Assembly (NCBI GenBank): GCA_963697705.1
Contig: CAVOPA010000018.1
Coordinates: 1 to 64,000 of the forward strand
Source of the DNA: CAVUCH01 sp963697705
GTDB taxonomy: Bacteria; Acidobacteriota; Vicinamibacteria; Vicinamibacterales; JAENWD01
Direction: 5' to 3'
Length of the DNA stretch: 64,000 nucleotides
Shown here: one piece after another, positions 11,301 to 20,428 of the stretch
Position numbering within the stretch: position 1 is the stretch's first letter
How the letters are laid out: each line of letters opens with the position of its first letter
Position numbers and translations under genes: made by a program
Notes under the pieces: generated by a model
Told to the model about the DNA's origin: nothing
What the model saw: only the letters and a program-made list of their open reading frames with translations
Database searches by the model: none

Positions 11301-11623
11301 ATGGCGACGGGCTGGTAGACGAAGGCTGCAGGGCGCCGACCACGACCGACAACACCGCTCCTCTCATCGCGAGCCTGTCGGTCGCGCAGATTGGCCGGTC
11401 TGGCCATATCGCTGCGGTGGTAGTAGTCACGGACAACGTCGCCGTAGCGAACGTCTCACTCTCGCTTGACGGCCGGTTGCGGGCAACATTGACGACCAGT
11501 CCCTATGTGTTCGAGTTGAGCAGAGTGCCCCAGGGATCTCACGTGCTTACCGCGACAGCGAGGGACGCCGCAGGGAATCAGGCGAGCCGAACGGCGAACG
11601 TAGTCGTGGCGCGAGCCAAATGA
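8320..11623 (+). CDS. Hydrazine-synthase-alpha-like diheme PD40 protein with metal-binding repeats, two frameshifts
   Basis: ATG 8320 with GGAGG 10 nt upstream. A signal segment (VALFLAAAALAETAPSA) leads into TolB/PD40-type beta-propeller repeats (DIVYVRAPRYGD, FDGEWVYYSHS, GGKVVFTSTRN, DGRIAFSSYES). The frame breaks near 9390 and again near 9500; the intended reading is RYPFTPKGLVAITPFTTPHD and then GGDLLVAWTGGP. Two c-type heme sites follow: NCGGCH (about 10207) and SCVSCH (about 10352). After these come a bacterial Ig-like domain, three 24-residue CGDGIDNDGDGLVDEGC repeats and a C-terminal Ig-like domain. The architecture resembles the middle domain of hydrazine synthase alpha found in many non-anammox bacteria, so an anammox role is not implied. 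A secreted or periplasmic redox protein is the safest call. Confidence 0.7.
11129..11329 (+). repeat. Three 72-bp in-gene repeats encoding DxDxDG calcium-type motifs
   Basis: Units begin at 11129, 11201 and 11273 and encode EVCGDGIDNDGDGLVDEGC plus an APPPA linker; the third lacks the linker. The Asp/Asn pattern and the two cysteines resemble the putative metal-binding repeats of secreted proteins in myxobacteria and acidobacteria. Near identity at DNA level points to recent duplication. Confidence 0.85.
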
Positions 11624-11697
11624 GGCGCTGCTTCTTCTCAGGAGTGCCCCGGTGAGCCGCGCACGGCTCGATCTCGGTTTCGATCCGGGCCTGGGGT

Positions 11698-11719
11698 CGC
11701 TTCCGCTTGCCGGGAAGCG
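11698..11719 (+). terminator. Possible terminator hairpin between convergent genes
   Basis: CGCTTCC pairs with GGAAGCG across an 8-nt loop; a second hairpin (GAGCCG/CGGCTC) sits at 11654-11669. Only a short T-rich stretch follows, so activity as a terminator is uncertain. Confidence 0.35.
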
Positions 11720-11736
11720 GATTTCGGCGTGCCCTG

Positions 11737-12924
11737 TCAGGTGACGATCGTGCGGCGCGTCGCTCCGGCGTCGTAAGCGCGCGTGCGGACGATGCGCGCC
11801 AGCTCCGTGATCAGCTGATCGATCTCCGCCTCAGTGTTGTAGAAGTGCGGGGATACGCGGATACCGACACCGGCGCGGTAGTCGACGACGTAGTCGCGGG
11901 CGTTCAGCGTGCGAGCCACCAGCAACGCGTCGGGGACGTCGATGGCGACGGTGCCGGCCAGCCGGGCGGGGTCGCGCGGGGCGACGGTTAGGAACCCGTG
12001 CTGGTCGACGGCCTGCAGCAGCCGTGCGGCAAGCGCCTGTGAGCGGGCGCGCACGGCGCCGATGCCGACCTCCTCGAGCAGGCGCAGTCCAGGTAACGCC
12101 GCGTACCAGGCCGGGATCGACGGCGTGCCGTTCATCATCCGCCGCGCATCCGCGTGGGGCTCGAACGCGCCGGTGTCGAACGCGAACGGCTCCTGATGCG
12201 AGAACCAGCCGGTGAGCCGCGGGCGCACATGCCCCAGGAGGTCCGGACGGGTGTAGAGAAATGCGTTGCCCGGGCCTCCGCAGAGCCACTTGAGGCAGCC
12301 ACCCGTCGCGAAGTCCACGCCCAGATCGCTGACATCCACCGGAACGATTCCGGCAGACTGGTAGGTGTCGAGGATCACCTGTGCGCCCACGGCGTGCGCA
12401 CGCTCGATGATCGGCTGCGGGTCCAGGATGAACGAACTGCGGAAGAGAACGTGCGAGACGGCCACCATCGCGGTCCTGCCATCGATCGCGTCGACGACTT
12501 TCTGCACGTCGACGCTGAAGTCCGCTTCGGCAGGGACGATCGTCAGCTCGAACCCGAGTGTCTCCTGCGCGCGCAACAGGTAGATGGTCGAAGGGAAGTC
12601 GCCCTCGCAGCAGACGAGGCGACGCCGGTGTCCGGGCAGCGGCAGCGACGAGAGCGCGACCGCGTGCGCCGTCGTCACGTTCTCGTGCATGCTGACGGAT
12701 CCGGTCGGCGCCCCGATGATCCGTCCGATCGCATCACCCACCTCGGTGCCCATCGTCCACCAGCGCTCTGCCCACGCGCGCACCCCGCGGGTGGCCCAGG
12801 TGTCGGCGTACTCGGCCAGCGACGCAGCCACCCCGCGCGGCATCGCGCCGAGCGAGTTGCTGATCATGTACACCGCGCGCGACAGGATCGGGAACTCGGG
12901 CCTGTAGGAGAGCGGGTCGCGCAT
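11737..12924 (-). CDS. Class V aminotransferase-fold PLP enzyme, kynureninase-like
   Basis: ATG 12924, 395 aa, intact. Family features: MISNSLGAMPRGV near the N-terminus, SMHENVTTAHAVALSSLPL in the cofactor-phosphate region, ILDTYQSAGIVPVDVSDLGV with the Asp/Gln contacts to PLP, and the Schiff-base lysine in GGCLKWLCGGPGNAFLY near residue 222. The order and the GGPGNAF signature fit kynureninases (cleavage of kynurenine or 3-hydroxykynurenine to anthranilates and alanine). Isopenicillin-epimerase-like or cysteine-desulfurase-like relatives cannot be excluded. No other tryptophan catabolism gene is adjacent. It stands downstream of and codirectional with the TonB receptor, with a terminator hairpin between them. 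Confidence 0.75.
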   Translation of the reverse strand: MRDPLSYRPEFPILSRAVYMISNSLGAMPRGVAASLAEYADTWATRGVRAWAERWWTMGTEVGDAIGRIIGAPTGSVSMHENVTTAHAVALSSLPLPGHRRRLVCCEGDFPSTIYLLRAQETLGFELTIVPAEADFSVDVQKVVDAIDGRTAMVAVSHVLFRSSFILDPQPIIERAHAVGAQVILDTYQSAGIVPVDVSDLGVDFATGGCLKWLCGGPGNAFLYTRPDLLGHVRPRLTGWFSHQEPFAFDTGAFEPHADARRMMNGTPSIPAWYAALPGLRLLEEVGIGAVRARSQALAARLLQAVDQHGFLTVAPRDPARLAGTVAIDVPDALLVARTLNARDYVVDYRAGVGIRVSPHFYNTEAEIDQLITELARIVRTRAYDAGATRRTIVT

Positions 12925-12937
12925 GCCGCCATTCTAG

Positions 12938-13113
12938 GCTGGCGGCAGGCGGCTGGCGGCTGGCGGGGCGGCTGGAGCGCGTCAGGGTCGAGGCGTCGCG
13001 CACCCGCGGGTGGCTGTTCAGGGTCGTGGGGTGAAAGAAGAGCCCCGGGAACGATTGCTCCCCGAGGCTCTTGGAGTGTCTGGCTCCAGCCTGCCCAGCC
13101 GCCAGCCGGCGGC
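12938..13113. repeat. Inverted GGCTGGC-word spacer around a terminator
   Basis: The left arm (12938-12976) repeats GGCTGGCGGCNGGC; the right arm (13081-13113) reads CCAGCCTGCCCAGCCGCCAGCC. The terminator hairpin at 13038-13072 lies in the core between the arms. Confidence 0.7.
13038..13072 (-). terminator. Terminator hairpin after the TonB receptor gene
   Basis: AAGAGCC (13038-13044) pairs perfectly with GGCTCTT (13066-13072), and the stem extends with GGGA/TCCC around an 8-nt loop. It lies 54 nt past the receptor stop on the minus strand. The sequence after it on that strand begins with TTTCAC. Confidence 0.65.
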
Positions 13114-13125
13114 GCGGAGCGCCGC

Positions 13126-16100
13126 CTAGAACTGGAACCGCACGCTCAGCTGGATGTCGCGCTGACCCGCTCTTGCTGGTCACGCGGCCGAAGTTGCCGC
13201 TGGTCGGGTCTGCCACGGTGAGCCTGTTGACGGTGCCGGTCTGCGACGTTCCGCCGGGTTCCAGGTTCGGGTGGTTCGGGAAGTTGAAGAACTCGCCCGC
13301 GCAGCTGCACGCGACGCGTGCCGCCGATGCTGAAGTTCTTGAAGATCGCGATGTCCCACTGCTGCTCGCCCGGGTTGTAGATCAGGTTGCGCGGGCGCGT
13401 TGCCGAACGTGCCGGGCGCCGGACGGGCGAACGCCGCAGGGTTGAACCAGAAGTTCTGGTCGGCGCTGCCGGCCGAGAGCTTCCCGTTGGTGTTGGCCTT
13501 CGGATCGCCGACGAGGTCCCACGGCTGGCCGACAGCGACGTCGCCGACGCCGGCGATGTCCTGGCTGGTCTGCAGGATCGAGAACGGTGTGCCGGTGCGG
13601 AAGAACGACGCGCCCGACACCTGCCAGCCGCCGAGCAGATTCGCTCACGAGTCCCGACTGCTCCCTGAAGAACGGCAGGTCGTAGATGTAGTAGACGCGC
13701 CAGCACGTGGCGGCGGTCGTAGTTCGACGGCCCCCAGTACGCCGTGTCGTCGTAGGTGTTCCAGAGCACGTTGCGCTTGTCGCTGCCGTTGTCCTCCGAC
13801 TTGCCGAGCGTGTACGCGAAGCCCACCTTCAGGCCCTTCGTGTAGCGACGGTCGGCGCTGATCTGGAAGCTGTTGTAGTTCGACCGCCCAGCGTTCTCGG
13901 AGAGCCGGATGACGCCGTAGCCCGTGTAGGGGCGCAGCGCGGCGATGTTGACGCCGGGATTGGCCTGAATCGTCCCGGGCAGCAGCTGGTTGAGGTTGCG
14001 CTCGCGCTGCAGATACAGGCCCTTGCGGCCCACGTAGCTCACGTCGACCGTGAAGCCGAACGGGATCTCCCGCTGTATGCCCACCGAGTACATGTAGGCG
14101 GTCGGGTGCTTGAACACCACGTCCTGGCCGGTGACGGTGAACGGCAGGTCCTTGGAGCCCACCGTTCCTCCGCCGGGGTTGTCGGCGCTGCCGTTGGAGA
14201 TCGTCACCTGCGGCTGGAAGGGCACGTTGCCGCCGAGCAGCGTCGAGTCGTTCAGCGTCACGCGGTTGTGGAAGACCCCGCTGCTCACGCGAAGCACCGT
14301 CTTCTCGTTGAACTTGTAGGCGGCCCCGAGGCGCGGCTCGAAGGCGTTCGCGTGCGTCTCGGAGAAGCCGCGCGGCTCGCCCCTGAAGAGCGCCAGGACC
14401 GCGGGGTCCTGCGCCACGACCGACTGCGTGGCATCGCCCTCGAAGCCGTCGCCCGGCAGCACCATGCCGTTGTAGCGGGCACCACCGACCAGGCGGCCAG
14501 TTGCCGGGTTGATGATCGCGGCCTGTGCCGGGTCGAAGAACCGGGTGTCGAAGTTCGCGATGTTGTTGGTCGTCGAGTACCACGGCGGCCAGTAGCACCC
14601 AGCGGACCCCGCCCTCGACCGTCAGCGTGGCTGGTCGGCTTCCACGAGTCCTGCACGAAGACGTCGGTCGCGAGCGACCGCCACTTGGTGAAGTTGCGTT
14701 GTCCGAGCTCGGCGTAGTTGGTGAACAGGCCCATCGCCGCGTTCGCGACCGACGAGGCCGGTGCCACCCGGCCGCGCGTCGCGGAACTCGAAGCGCCCGT
14801 TCTGGTTGTTCGTGCCGCCCGGCGTGGCGTTCACGTTGATCTGGTCGAAGTCGTCCTCGCCGGAGTACTCGACGGCGATGCCGCCCTTGATCGTGTGGCG
14901 GCCCTTCACCCAGGTGGTCGTGTTCGACACCGTGTGGATCGGACCGGACGAGGACGCCGGATACGGGCCGCCGTCGATCTCCTGGAAGCCGCTGATCGAG
15001 ACGGTCGGCACCTTGTCGAAGATCTCCTTCTCCTGGAACACGTACGGGTAGTCGATCCCGTACTTGCTGCGCTGGTATGCGCCATCCTCCGTGAAGACGT
15101 TGATGAACACGTCGTCTTTCGAATAGGTGTAGGTGGCTTCGTTGATGAGCGTTGAGCTCAGCTGGCTGGTCCAGCTCGCGGTCATGGTGCGGTTCGGCCG
15201 CTCCCAGTCGGTGCGTGCGAACGTCATCCCGCCGCGGAACGCGTCAACGGCCACCCAGTTGTAGCGGGAGAACCGGTAGGTGAACTGGTTGCGATCGTTC
15301 AGCCGGTAGTCGAAGCGGATGTTGTCCTTCCGCTGGTCCTGCGGGTTGGGGCTGGTGATGATCGCGTTGTTCGCGCCCTGCGCGGAACCCGGGCGTCGGC
15401 GACGGGAACGCGCGCAGAAACGCCATGCCCGTTGCCGACTGCAGTTCGGCTGGGACGATGTTGCCAGGGAACGGCAGTCCCGTGGCCGGGTTCACGATGA
15501 CCCGGGCGCCGGAGTAGTAGCCGTTGTTCGGGTCGAGCAGCTCGCTGAAGTTGCCCTGGCGCATCAGCTCGGTGGGCACGGTGAGCACCTGCGTCTGCAC
15601 CTGGAAGAAGTTCACCCACTCCTGCGCGCCGAAGAAGAACAGCTTGTCCTTGAACATGCGACAGCGGCATCGGACCGCCGAACGAGTACCCGTACTGCTT
15701 GTAGTCGAATGGCGCCGGGCCGCTGTTCTCGAGTGGAGTTGGTGCTGCGGTTGCGCGACCAGCTGTTGGCCTGCAGCGAGTCGTCGCGGTAGAAGAACGA
15801 AGCGCTGCCCGAGTAGCGGTTGCTGCCGCTCTTCGTCACCATGCGGATCTGCCCGCCGCTGGCGCGGCCGAACTCCGGCATGTAGTTGGCCGTCAGCACC
15901 TGCACTTCCTGGACGGCGTCCACGTTCTGAATGCCGATGATGTTGCCCGAGGACCGCGTGCGGATGGCCGTCGCGCCGTCAATCGTGATGTTGTTGTCGC
16001 TGTCGCGGCTGCCGTTGATGTTGTAGCCGCCGTTCCCGAGGTTGTTGAACCCGTAGTTGTTGAAGCTGCCGCCGATGACGCCGGCCTTGAGGCCGGCCAC

Positions 16101-16584
16101 GCCGATCGGGTTGCGGCCGTTCAGCGCCATCTGCTCGATGTCCTTGGCCTCGACGGTCTTCCGGACCGCGACGTCGGACTGCAGCGGCGTCGTCTCGGCG
16201 GTGACCGTGATCGCCTCGGTCATGTTGCCGGTCTCGAGCGTGAGGTCGAGGACCAGCGAGCCGGCGGCGTCGAGCTGCACGTTGCTTTGCACGGACTTCT
16301 TGAAGCCCTGGAGCTCGGCACTGACATCGTAGCGGCCGGGCTGCAGGTTGGGGAACGTGTAGTACCCGGTGGCATCGGTCGACCGTCCTGCGCAATGTCT
16401 GTGTCTGCAGGTTGGTAGCGGTGACGGTCACGCCGGGCATCACGCCGCCCGTCGAGTCCTTCACCACACCCGAGACCTGGCCGCGTTCGAACTGCGCGTG
16501 CGCGGCGGGCGCCGCGAGCAGCAGCATGGTCACCGCGCCGGCAACCCAGCGGGCCACCACGGCCCCTCCGAACGACTTGGGCAT
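13126..16584 (-). pseudogene. Oar-like TonB-dependent receptor with carboxypeptidase regulatory-like domain, about ten frameshifts
   Basis: ATG 16584 with a strong GAGGAGG site 6 nt upstream. The signal peptide (VTMLLLAAPAAHAQ) is followed by a carboxypeptidase-regulatory-like beta domain (GQVSGVVKDSTGGVMPGVTV). Next comes a plug (AVRKTVEAKDIEQMALNGRN, YNINGSRDSDNNITIDG, FGRASGGQIRMVTKSGSN) and a long beta barrel (FKDKLFFFGAQEW, NQFTYRFSRYNWVAVD, KFNEKTVLRVSSGVFHN, VSYVGRKGLYLQRERNL). It ends in the C-terminal aromatic signature RFQF at the TAG at 13126. Frame changes are needed near 16385, 15720, 15660, 15395, 14762, 14635, 14600, 13700, 13640, 13395, 13310 and 13175. The family imports large substrates through the outer membrane. 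All landmarks survive, so either a very recent pseudogene or indel-rich sequence. Confidence 0.8.
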
Positions 16585-16637
16585 CTCTTCCTCCTCGGAA
16601 AAAGTCGATGAACGTGCAGCAGAAATAGGCGTGGGCG

Positions 16638-16666
16638 AAAGTAGTCGCCGCCGTTAAGTGTGTCAA
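16638..16666 (-). promoter_or_regulatory. Sigma-70-type promoter of the TonB receptor gene
   Basis: On the minus strand TTGACA (16666-16661) is followed after exactly 17 nt by TACTTT (16643-16638), about 54 nt upstream of the receptor ATG. The -35 is a perfect consensus. Confidence 0.65.
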
Positions 16667-16826
16667 GCCCATGTGGATACGTGTGTGCACCGGACGCCGT
16701 TTCGCCAAGGCGTGAGCGCGAACATCGTCCGCCGTCCGGGCCGGCGATCTCGACGCGCGACGACGTCCGTCACGCGCAGTGCCGCCGCACGCGGCATGTA
16801 TAATCCGGCCGCAGCCGTCGAAACTC

Positions 16827-17675
16827 ATGCCCCGACACGTGGACGCGCTCACTGCCCCCACCCTGAAGCACCTGCGCGACCGCTGGTGGGACAACGACTT
16901 CTCCGAGTTCCTGCGCGAGACGCTTCGCCCGCGTCCCGGGACGCGAATCCTGGACGTCGGCTGCGGCGACGGGACCGCAGAGGTGATGCTCGGCCGGCTG
17001 CACATCTCGCAGGTGACGCTGTTCGCCATCGACCGTGAGCTCGATCACGCAAGGCAGACTGCGCAGGCCGGGTCGGCCCACAATATCCGGCTGAACGTGG
17101 CGGCGGCCGACGCGCTCTGTCTGCCGTTTGCCGACGCGGCGTTCGACTCGACGTTCTGCGTTGCCGTCCTGCAGCACGTCACCGATCCACAGGCAGGGAT
17201 TCATGAGTTGTCGCGCGTCACCAAGCCCGGCGGCCGCATCGTCACGGTGGAGCCCGACAACGCGGCACGGTACTGGTTCAGCTCGGTCGAATCAGGCCGC
17301 AAGGTGTTCGATCTGTCGACCCGCTTCTTTGCCGCAGTGATGGGCGCGCACGGCGAAGGCGGGGACCCGTCGGTCGGCCCGAAGCTGCCGTCCATCCTTC
17401 CCGTACACGGCATCGAGTTGCTCTCAGTGACGCTGTTCCCGGTGTCGGTGGCTCGCACGGGCTCGCCGCCGCCGGCCGTCTGGGAAGGCAGACGCGACGC
17501 CCTGCGCCGCGCGCTCGATCGAAGCGCGGGCGACGCAGCCGCCGCTGACCTCGGCCGGGCGTACGCGGAGGCGCTCGAACGTTATGCCCACGACGCAGCG
17601 GCTGCCGGCCCCGGGTTCGTAGAGATCCAGAACACGATGCTGTTCGCAACCGTCGGACAGAAAGAAGACTCATGA
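16827..17675 (+). CDS. Class I SAM-dependent methyltransferase
   Basis: ATG 16827 (PRHVDALTAPTLKHLRDRWW) is chosen over an upstream in-frame start at 16779 because a TATAAT box at 16799-16804 would place transcription start just before it. The 282-aa protein has the Rossmann SAM motif I (ILDVGCGDGTAEVML, residues 38-52), an acidic motif II (FAIDRELDHA), motif for the adenine pocket (AAADALCLPFADAAFDS) and the post-motif VLQHVTDPQAGIHELSRVTKPGGRIV of ubiquinone/menaquinone-type methyltransferases. The substrate is unknown. The C-terminal third is an alpha-helical cap (YAEALERYAHDAAAAG). Confidence 0.75.
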   Translation: MPRHVDALTAPTLKHLRDRWWDNDFSEFLRETLRPRPGTRILDVGCGDGTAEVMLGRLHISQVTLFAIDRELDHARQTAQAGSAHNIRLNVAAADALCLPFADAAFDSTFCVAVLQHVTDPQAGIHELSRVTKPGGRIVTVEPDNAARYWFSSVESGRKVFDLSTRFFAAVMGAHGEGGDPSVGPKLPSILPVHGIELLSVTLFPVSVARTGSPPPAVWEGRRDALRRALDRSAGDAAAADLGRAYAEALERYAHDAAAAGPGFVEIQNTMLFATVGQKEDS

Positions 17676-18028
17676 ATTCGGAATTCGGAATGCGGAGTGC
17701 GGAACTAAGTCCGAGTTCGGATTTGGGAGTGCGGAAGTAGTTCGGACAGCTGAATGCTCAATTCGGAATCCGGAGGCGACGCTCGCGCTTCGCGCTTGCG
17801 GCTTCCTCACGCCATGCTGATCCGGACACCAGCTCGGATTCCAAAGCATCGACACGTGAGGAAAAGCCGCTGTCGACCAAGCGGCGACGCGCGAAGCGCG
17901 AGCCAATTCATCGTTTCTTCGGAGTTCATTCCGAGCTCCCGACGTCCTGCATTCCGCAGTACGTCCGCACTCCGAATTCCGAACTCCGAACTAATTCCGA
18001 ACTCCGAATTCCGCGTTCCGAATTGCGA
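17676..18028. repeat. Inverted GAATTCGGA-word spacer, 353 bp
   Basis: The left arm (17679-17790) is made of GAATTCGGAATGCGG/GAGTGCGGAA variants. The right arm (17925-18022) is the complementary CCGAATTCCGAACTCCG series and abuts the next start codon. The core carries its own palindromic words (GCTCGCGCTTCGCGCT and GCGCGAAGCGCGAGC). No gene is seen. Confidence 0.8.
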
Positions 18029-18823
18029 ATGAAGTCTGTCGCCGCTGCTGCCGAGGGCTGGGAGGGCTGGGACGCCTACTCGCCGTTCTACGACTGGGAG
18101 AACGCCCGCACGATCGGCCGGCGCGACGTGCCGTTCTGGCGGGACCTGGCGAAGCGCGTGGCCAGGCCGGTGCTCGAGCTCGGATGTGGGACGGGGCGCC
18201 TTGCCGTGCCGCTCGGACGGGCCGGCGTGCCGGTCGTCGGCATCGATCGGTCCACGCCCATGCTGGCGCGGGCGCGGCAGCGGGTGCGCCGGGCCAGGCT
18301 TCAGCGGAACGTGCGCCTCGTGCGCGGCGACATCCGCGTGTTGCCGTTTGCCGCCGCGTCGCCGTTCGGCCTCGTCATGGCGCCCTACGGCATGCTGCAG
18401 TCGCTCCTGCGCGAACGGGATCTCACTGCCACGCTTCAGGCCGTGGCGCGCGTGCTCCGGCCGGGCGCGCTGTTCGGGGTCGATCTCGTCGCCGATCTAC
18501 CCAACTGGAGCGAGTACCGGCGGGAAACCCGCCTGAGCGGCTGGCGCCCGGGCCGGCGGTCCCACATCACGCTCGTCGAGTCGGTCCGGCAGGACCGCTC
18601 GCGCGGCCTGACGATCTTCGAGCAGGAGTACATCGAGCGCCGCGGCGGCGCCGTCGATTCGAAGCGGTTCGAGCTGGCCTTCCGCACGGTGTCGGTGCCG
18701 CAGATGCTCCGCCGCGTGGAACGCGCCGGCTTCCGTGTGCAGGCGGTGCTCGGCGACTATGACGGCGCCCCGTGGGACCCGCGGGCGGATGTGTGGCTGA
18801 TCGTGGCGGAGCGGCGGGGGTGA
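18029..18823 (+). CDS. Class I SAM-dependent methyltransferase
   Basis: ATG 18029 sits at the end of the repeat arm. The 264-aa protein shows YSPFYDWENARTIGRRD, SAM motif I (PVLELGCGTGRLAVPLGRAG, residues 50-70), motif II (VVGIDRSTPMLARAR), the GDIRVLPF acidic site and ARVLRPGALFGVDLVAD. It resembles small-molecule methyltransferases of the UbiE/COQ5 group. It is not closely similar to the preceding methyltransferase beyond the shared motifs. The substrate is unknown. Confidence 0.75.
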   Translation: MKSVAAAAEGWEGWDAYSPFYDWENARTIGRRDVPFWRDLAKRVARPVLELGCGTGRLAVPLGRAGVPVVGIDRSTPMLARARQRVRRARLQRNVRLVRGDIRVLPFAAASPFGLVMAPYGMLQSLLRERDLTATLQAVARVLRPGALFGVDLVADLPNWSEYRRETRLSGWRPGRRSHITLVESVRQDRSRGLTIFEQEYIERRGGAVDSKRFELAFRTVSVPQMLRRVERAGFRVQAVLGDYDGAPWDPRADVWLIVAERRG

Positions 18824-18841
18824 CTTCGCAGGCGCTCCGCC

Positions 18842-18944
18842 ACTAGGCTCCGGGCTCCCGGCTCCAGCCTCCGGGCTTGTCAGCCGCCAGCCCGAACCAG
18901 ACAAAGCCTGAAGTCGGGAGCCTGGAGCCTGGAGCCGTTCGACA
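18842..18944. repeat. Inverted GGCTCC-word spacer
   Basis: The left arm (18845-18876) is GGCTCCGGGCTCCCGGCTCC; the right arm (18917-18944) is GGGAGCCTGGAGCCTGGAGC. The internal pair GCTTGTCAG / AGACAAAGC extends the fold. The whole could form one long hairpin downstream of the methyltransferase. Confidence 0.75.
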
Positions 18945-19027
18945 GCGCTGCTCCGCGGTAGCCGGCCGCGCGCCGCTTCTGTTAGAATTTCCCGTCCTCT
19001 TCGCCCTCGTCTTCCTGGAGTTCCACC

Positions 19028-19777
19028 ATGTCCGGCCATTCCAAGTGGCACACAATCAAGCACAAGAAGGGCGCCGCCGACGCGAAGCGTGGCAAGGTGT
19101 TCACGCGCGTCATCAAGGAATTGACCGTTGCGGCGCGCAACGGCGGCGGTGACCCCGAGATGAACCCGCGGCTGCGCACCATCGTCGCCGAGGCGAAGGC
19201 GGTCAACATGCCCGCCGAGAACATCAAGCGCGCGATCCAGCGCGGCACGGGCGAGCTGCCGGGCGTCAACTACGATGAGATCACCTATGAAGGGTACGGC
19301 CCCGGCGGCGCGGCGCTCATCATCGAAGCGCTCACCGACAACCGGAACCGCACGGTCGGCGAGCTGCGGCACATGCTGACGAAATACAACGGCAACCTCG
19401 GCGAGAGCAACAGCGTCGCCTGGATGTTCGCCAAGAAGGGCTACATCGTCGTGGACAAGCACGCCGCCGACGAGGAGAAGCTGCTGAACGTCGTGCTCGA
19501 GGCCGGCGGCGACGATCTCCGTGACGATGGCGAAGCCTGGGAGATCATCTCGGAACCGGGCGCGTTCGAAGCCGTGCGCGAGGCGGTGAAGGCGCTCGGC
19601 ATCGAGCCCGCGTCGGCCGAGATCGCGATGCTGCCGCAGAATTATGTCAAGCTCGAAGGCAAGGCCGCCAACCAGATGGTCAAGCTGATGGAGGCCCTCG
19701 ACGATCACGAGGACGTGAAGCACGTCTGGTCGAACTTCGACATCGAAGAGAAGGAGATCGAGGCCTCCCTGGCGTGA
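19028..19777 (+). CDS. yebC: YebC/PmpR-family protein
   Basis: ATG 19028, 249 aa, the family's usual length. The signature N-terminus SGHSKWHTIKHKKGAADAKR and the segment YEGYGPGGAALIIEALTDN identify it, as does NSVAWMFAKKGYI. Members act as DNA-binding regulators and, in recent work, as helpers of translation at proline stretches. Here it heads a yebC-ruvC-ruvA-ruvB series, a classical arrangement. Its TGA overlaps the GTG of ruvC (GTGA), so the two are translationally coupled. A TAGAAT box lies at 18983-18988 without a clear -35. Confidence 0.95.
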   Translation: MSGHSKWHTIKHKKGAADAKRGKVFTRVIKELTVAARNGGGDPEMNPRLRTIVAEAKAVNMPAENIKRAIQRGTGELPGVNYDEITYEGYGPGGAALIIEALTDNRNRTVGELRHMLTKYNGNLGESNSVAWMFAKKGYIVVDKHAADEEKLLNVVLEAGGDDLRDDGEAWEIISEPGAFEAVREAVKALGIEPASAEIAMLPQNYVKLEGKAANQMVKLMEALDDHEDVKHVWSNFDIEEKEIEASLA

Positions 19778-20325
19778 GGGTCTTCGGGATCGATCCCGGT
19801 TCCGAGCGCACCGGCTACGGCTGCATCGACACCGACGGCCGGCGCCATCACCTCGTGTCGTGCGGAGCGATCAGCAGCCCGGCCCACACATCTTTCCCTG
19901 CACGTCTCCTTGTCATTCACGTCGAGCTCGGGCGCCTGCTCGCCGAGTGCCGGCCCGACGCGGTCGCGATCGAGAACCTGTTCTACGCCACGAACGTGCG
20001 CAGCGCGCTGAAGCTCGGACACGCGCGCGGCGTGGCCATGGTCGCCGCGGTCGGTGCGGGCGTCTCGATCGCGGAGTACTCACCCGCAGAAATCAAGCGC
20101 GCCGTTGTCGGCTACGGCCGCGCCGACAAGCACCAGGTGCAGCAGATGGTCAAGCTGCTGCTCGGCCTCAGTGCCGCCCCCTCGCCGCATGACGCCGCCG
20201 ACGCCCTCGCCGTTGCCATCTGCCACGTACACCGCGCCGAGCACGCGAGGATCACGGGAGAGACCACCCGTGGCGGCCGCTTGCGGAGCTGGCGCGACGT
20301 GAAGGCGACGGATTTGGGGATATGA
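19774..20325 (+). CDS. ruvC: Holliday junction resolvase RuvC
   Basis: GTG 19774 overlaps the yebC stop. The 183-aa protein has the four acidic catalytic residues: Asp7 in FGIDPGSERTGYG, Glu in AIENLFYATN (about residue 68), and the pair in SPHDAADALAVAICH (about residues 143-146). The dimeric endonuclease cuts four-way junctions made by RuvAB. It extends about 15 residues past the usual C-terminus (GGRLRSWRDVKATDLGI). Confidence 0.95.
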   Translation: MRVFGIDPGSERTGYGCIDTDGRRHHLVSCGAISSPAHTSFPARLLVIHVELGRLLAECRPDAVAIENLFYATNVRSALKLGHARGVAMVAAVGAGVSIAEYSPAEIKRAVVGYGRADKHQVQQMVKLLLGLSAAPSPHDAADALAVAICHVHRAEHARITGETTRGGRLRSWRDVKATDLGI

Positions 20326-20329
20326 CTCG

Positions 20330-20428
20330 GCTCCAGGCTCCAGGCTCCAGGCTCCCGGCCTCGTCAGGCTCCAGCCCTGAAGCCAGACGAGCCCTGGCGC
20401 CCGGAGCCTGGAGCCCGGAGCCCCCCGC
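20330..20428. repeat. Inverted GGCTCCA-word spacer
   Basis: The left arm is GGCTCCAGGCTCCAGGCTCC from 20330; the right arm CCGGAGCCTGGAGCCCGGAGC ends at 20423. The inner pair CTCGTCAGGCTCCAG / CCAGACGAG adds to the stem. It ends 1 to 6 nt before the ruvA GTG. Confidence 0.8.

Noticed and set aside
8320..11623. Anammox hydrazine synthase
   Set aside because: Only an alpha-like architecture is present; beta and gamma subunits and hydrazine dehydrogenase are absent, and similar proteins are common in non-anammox bacteria.
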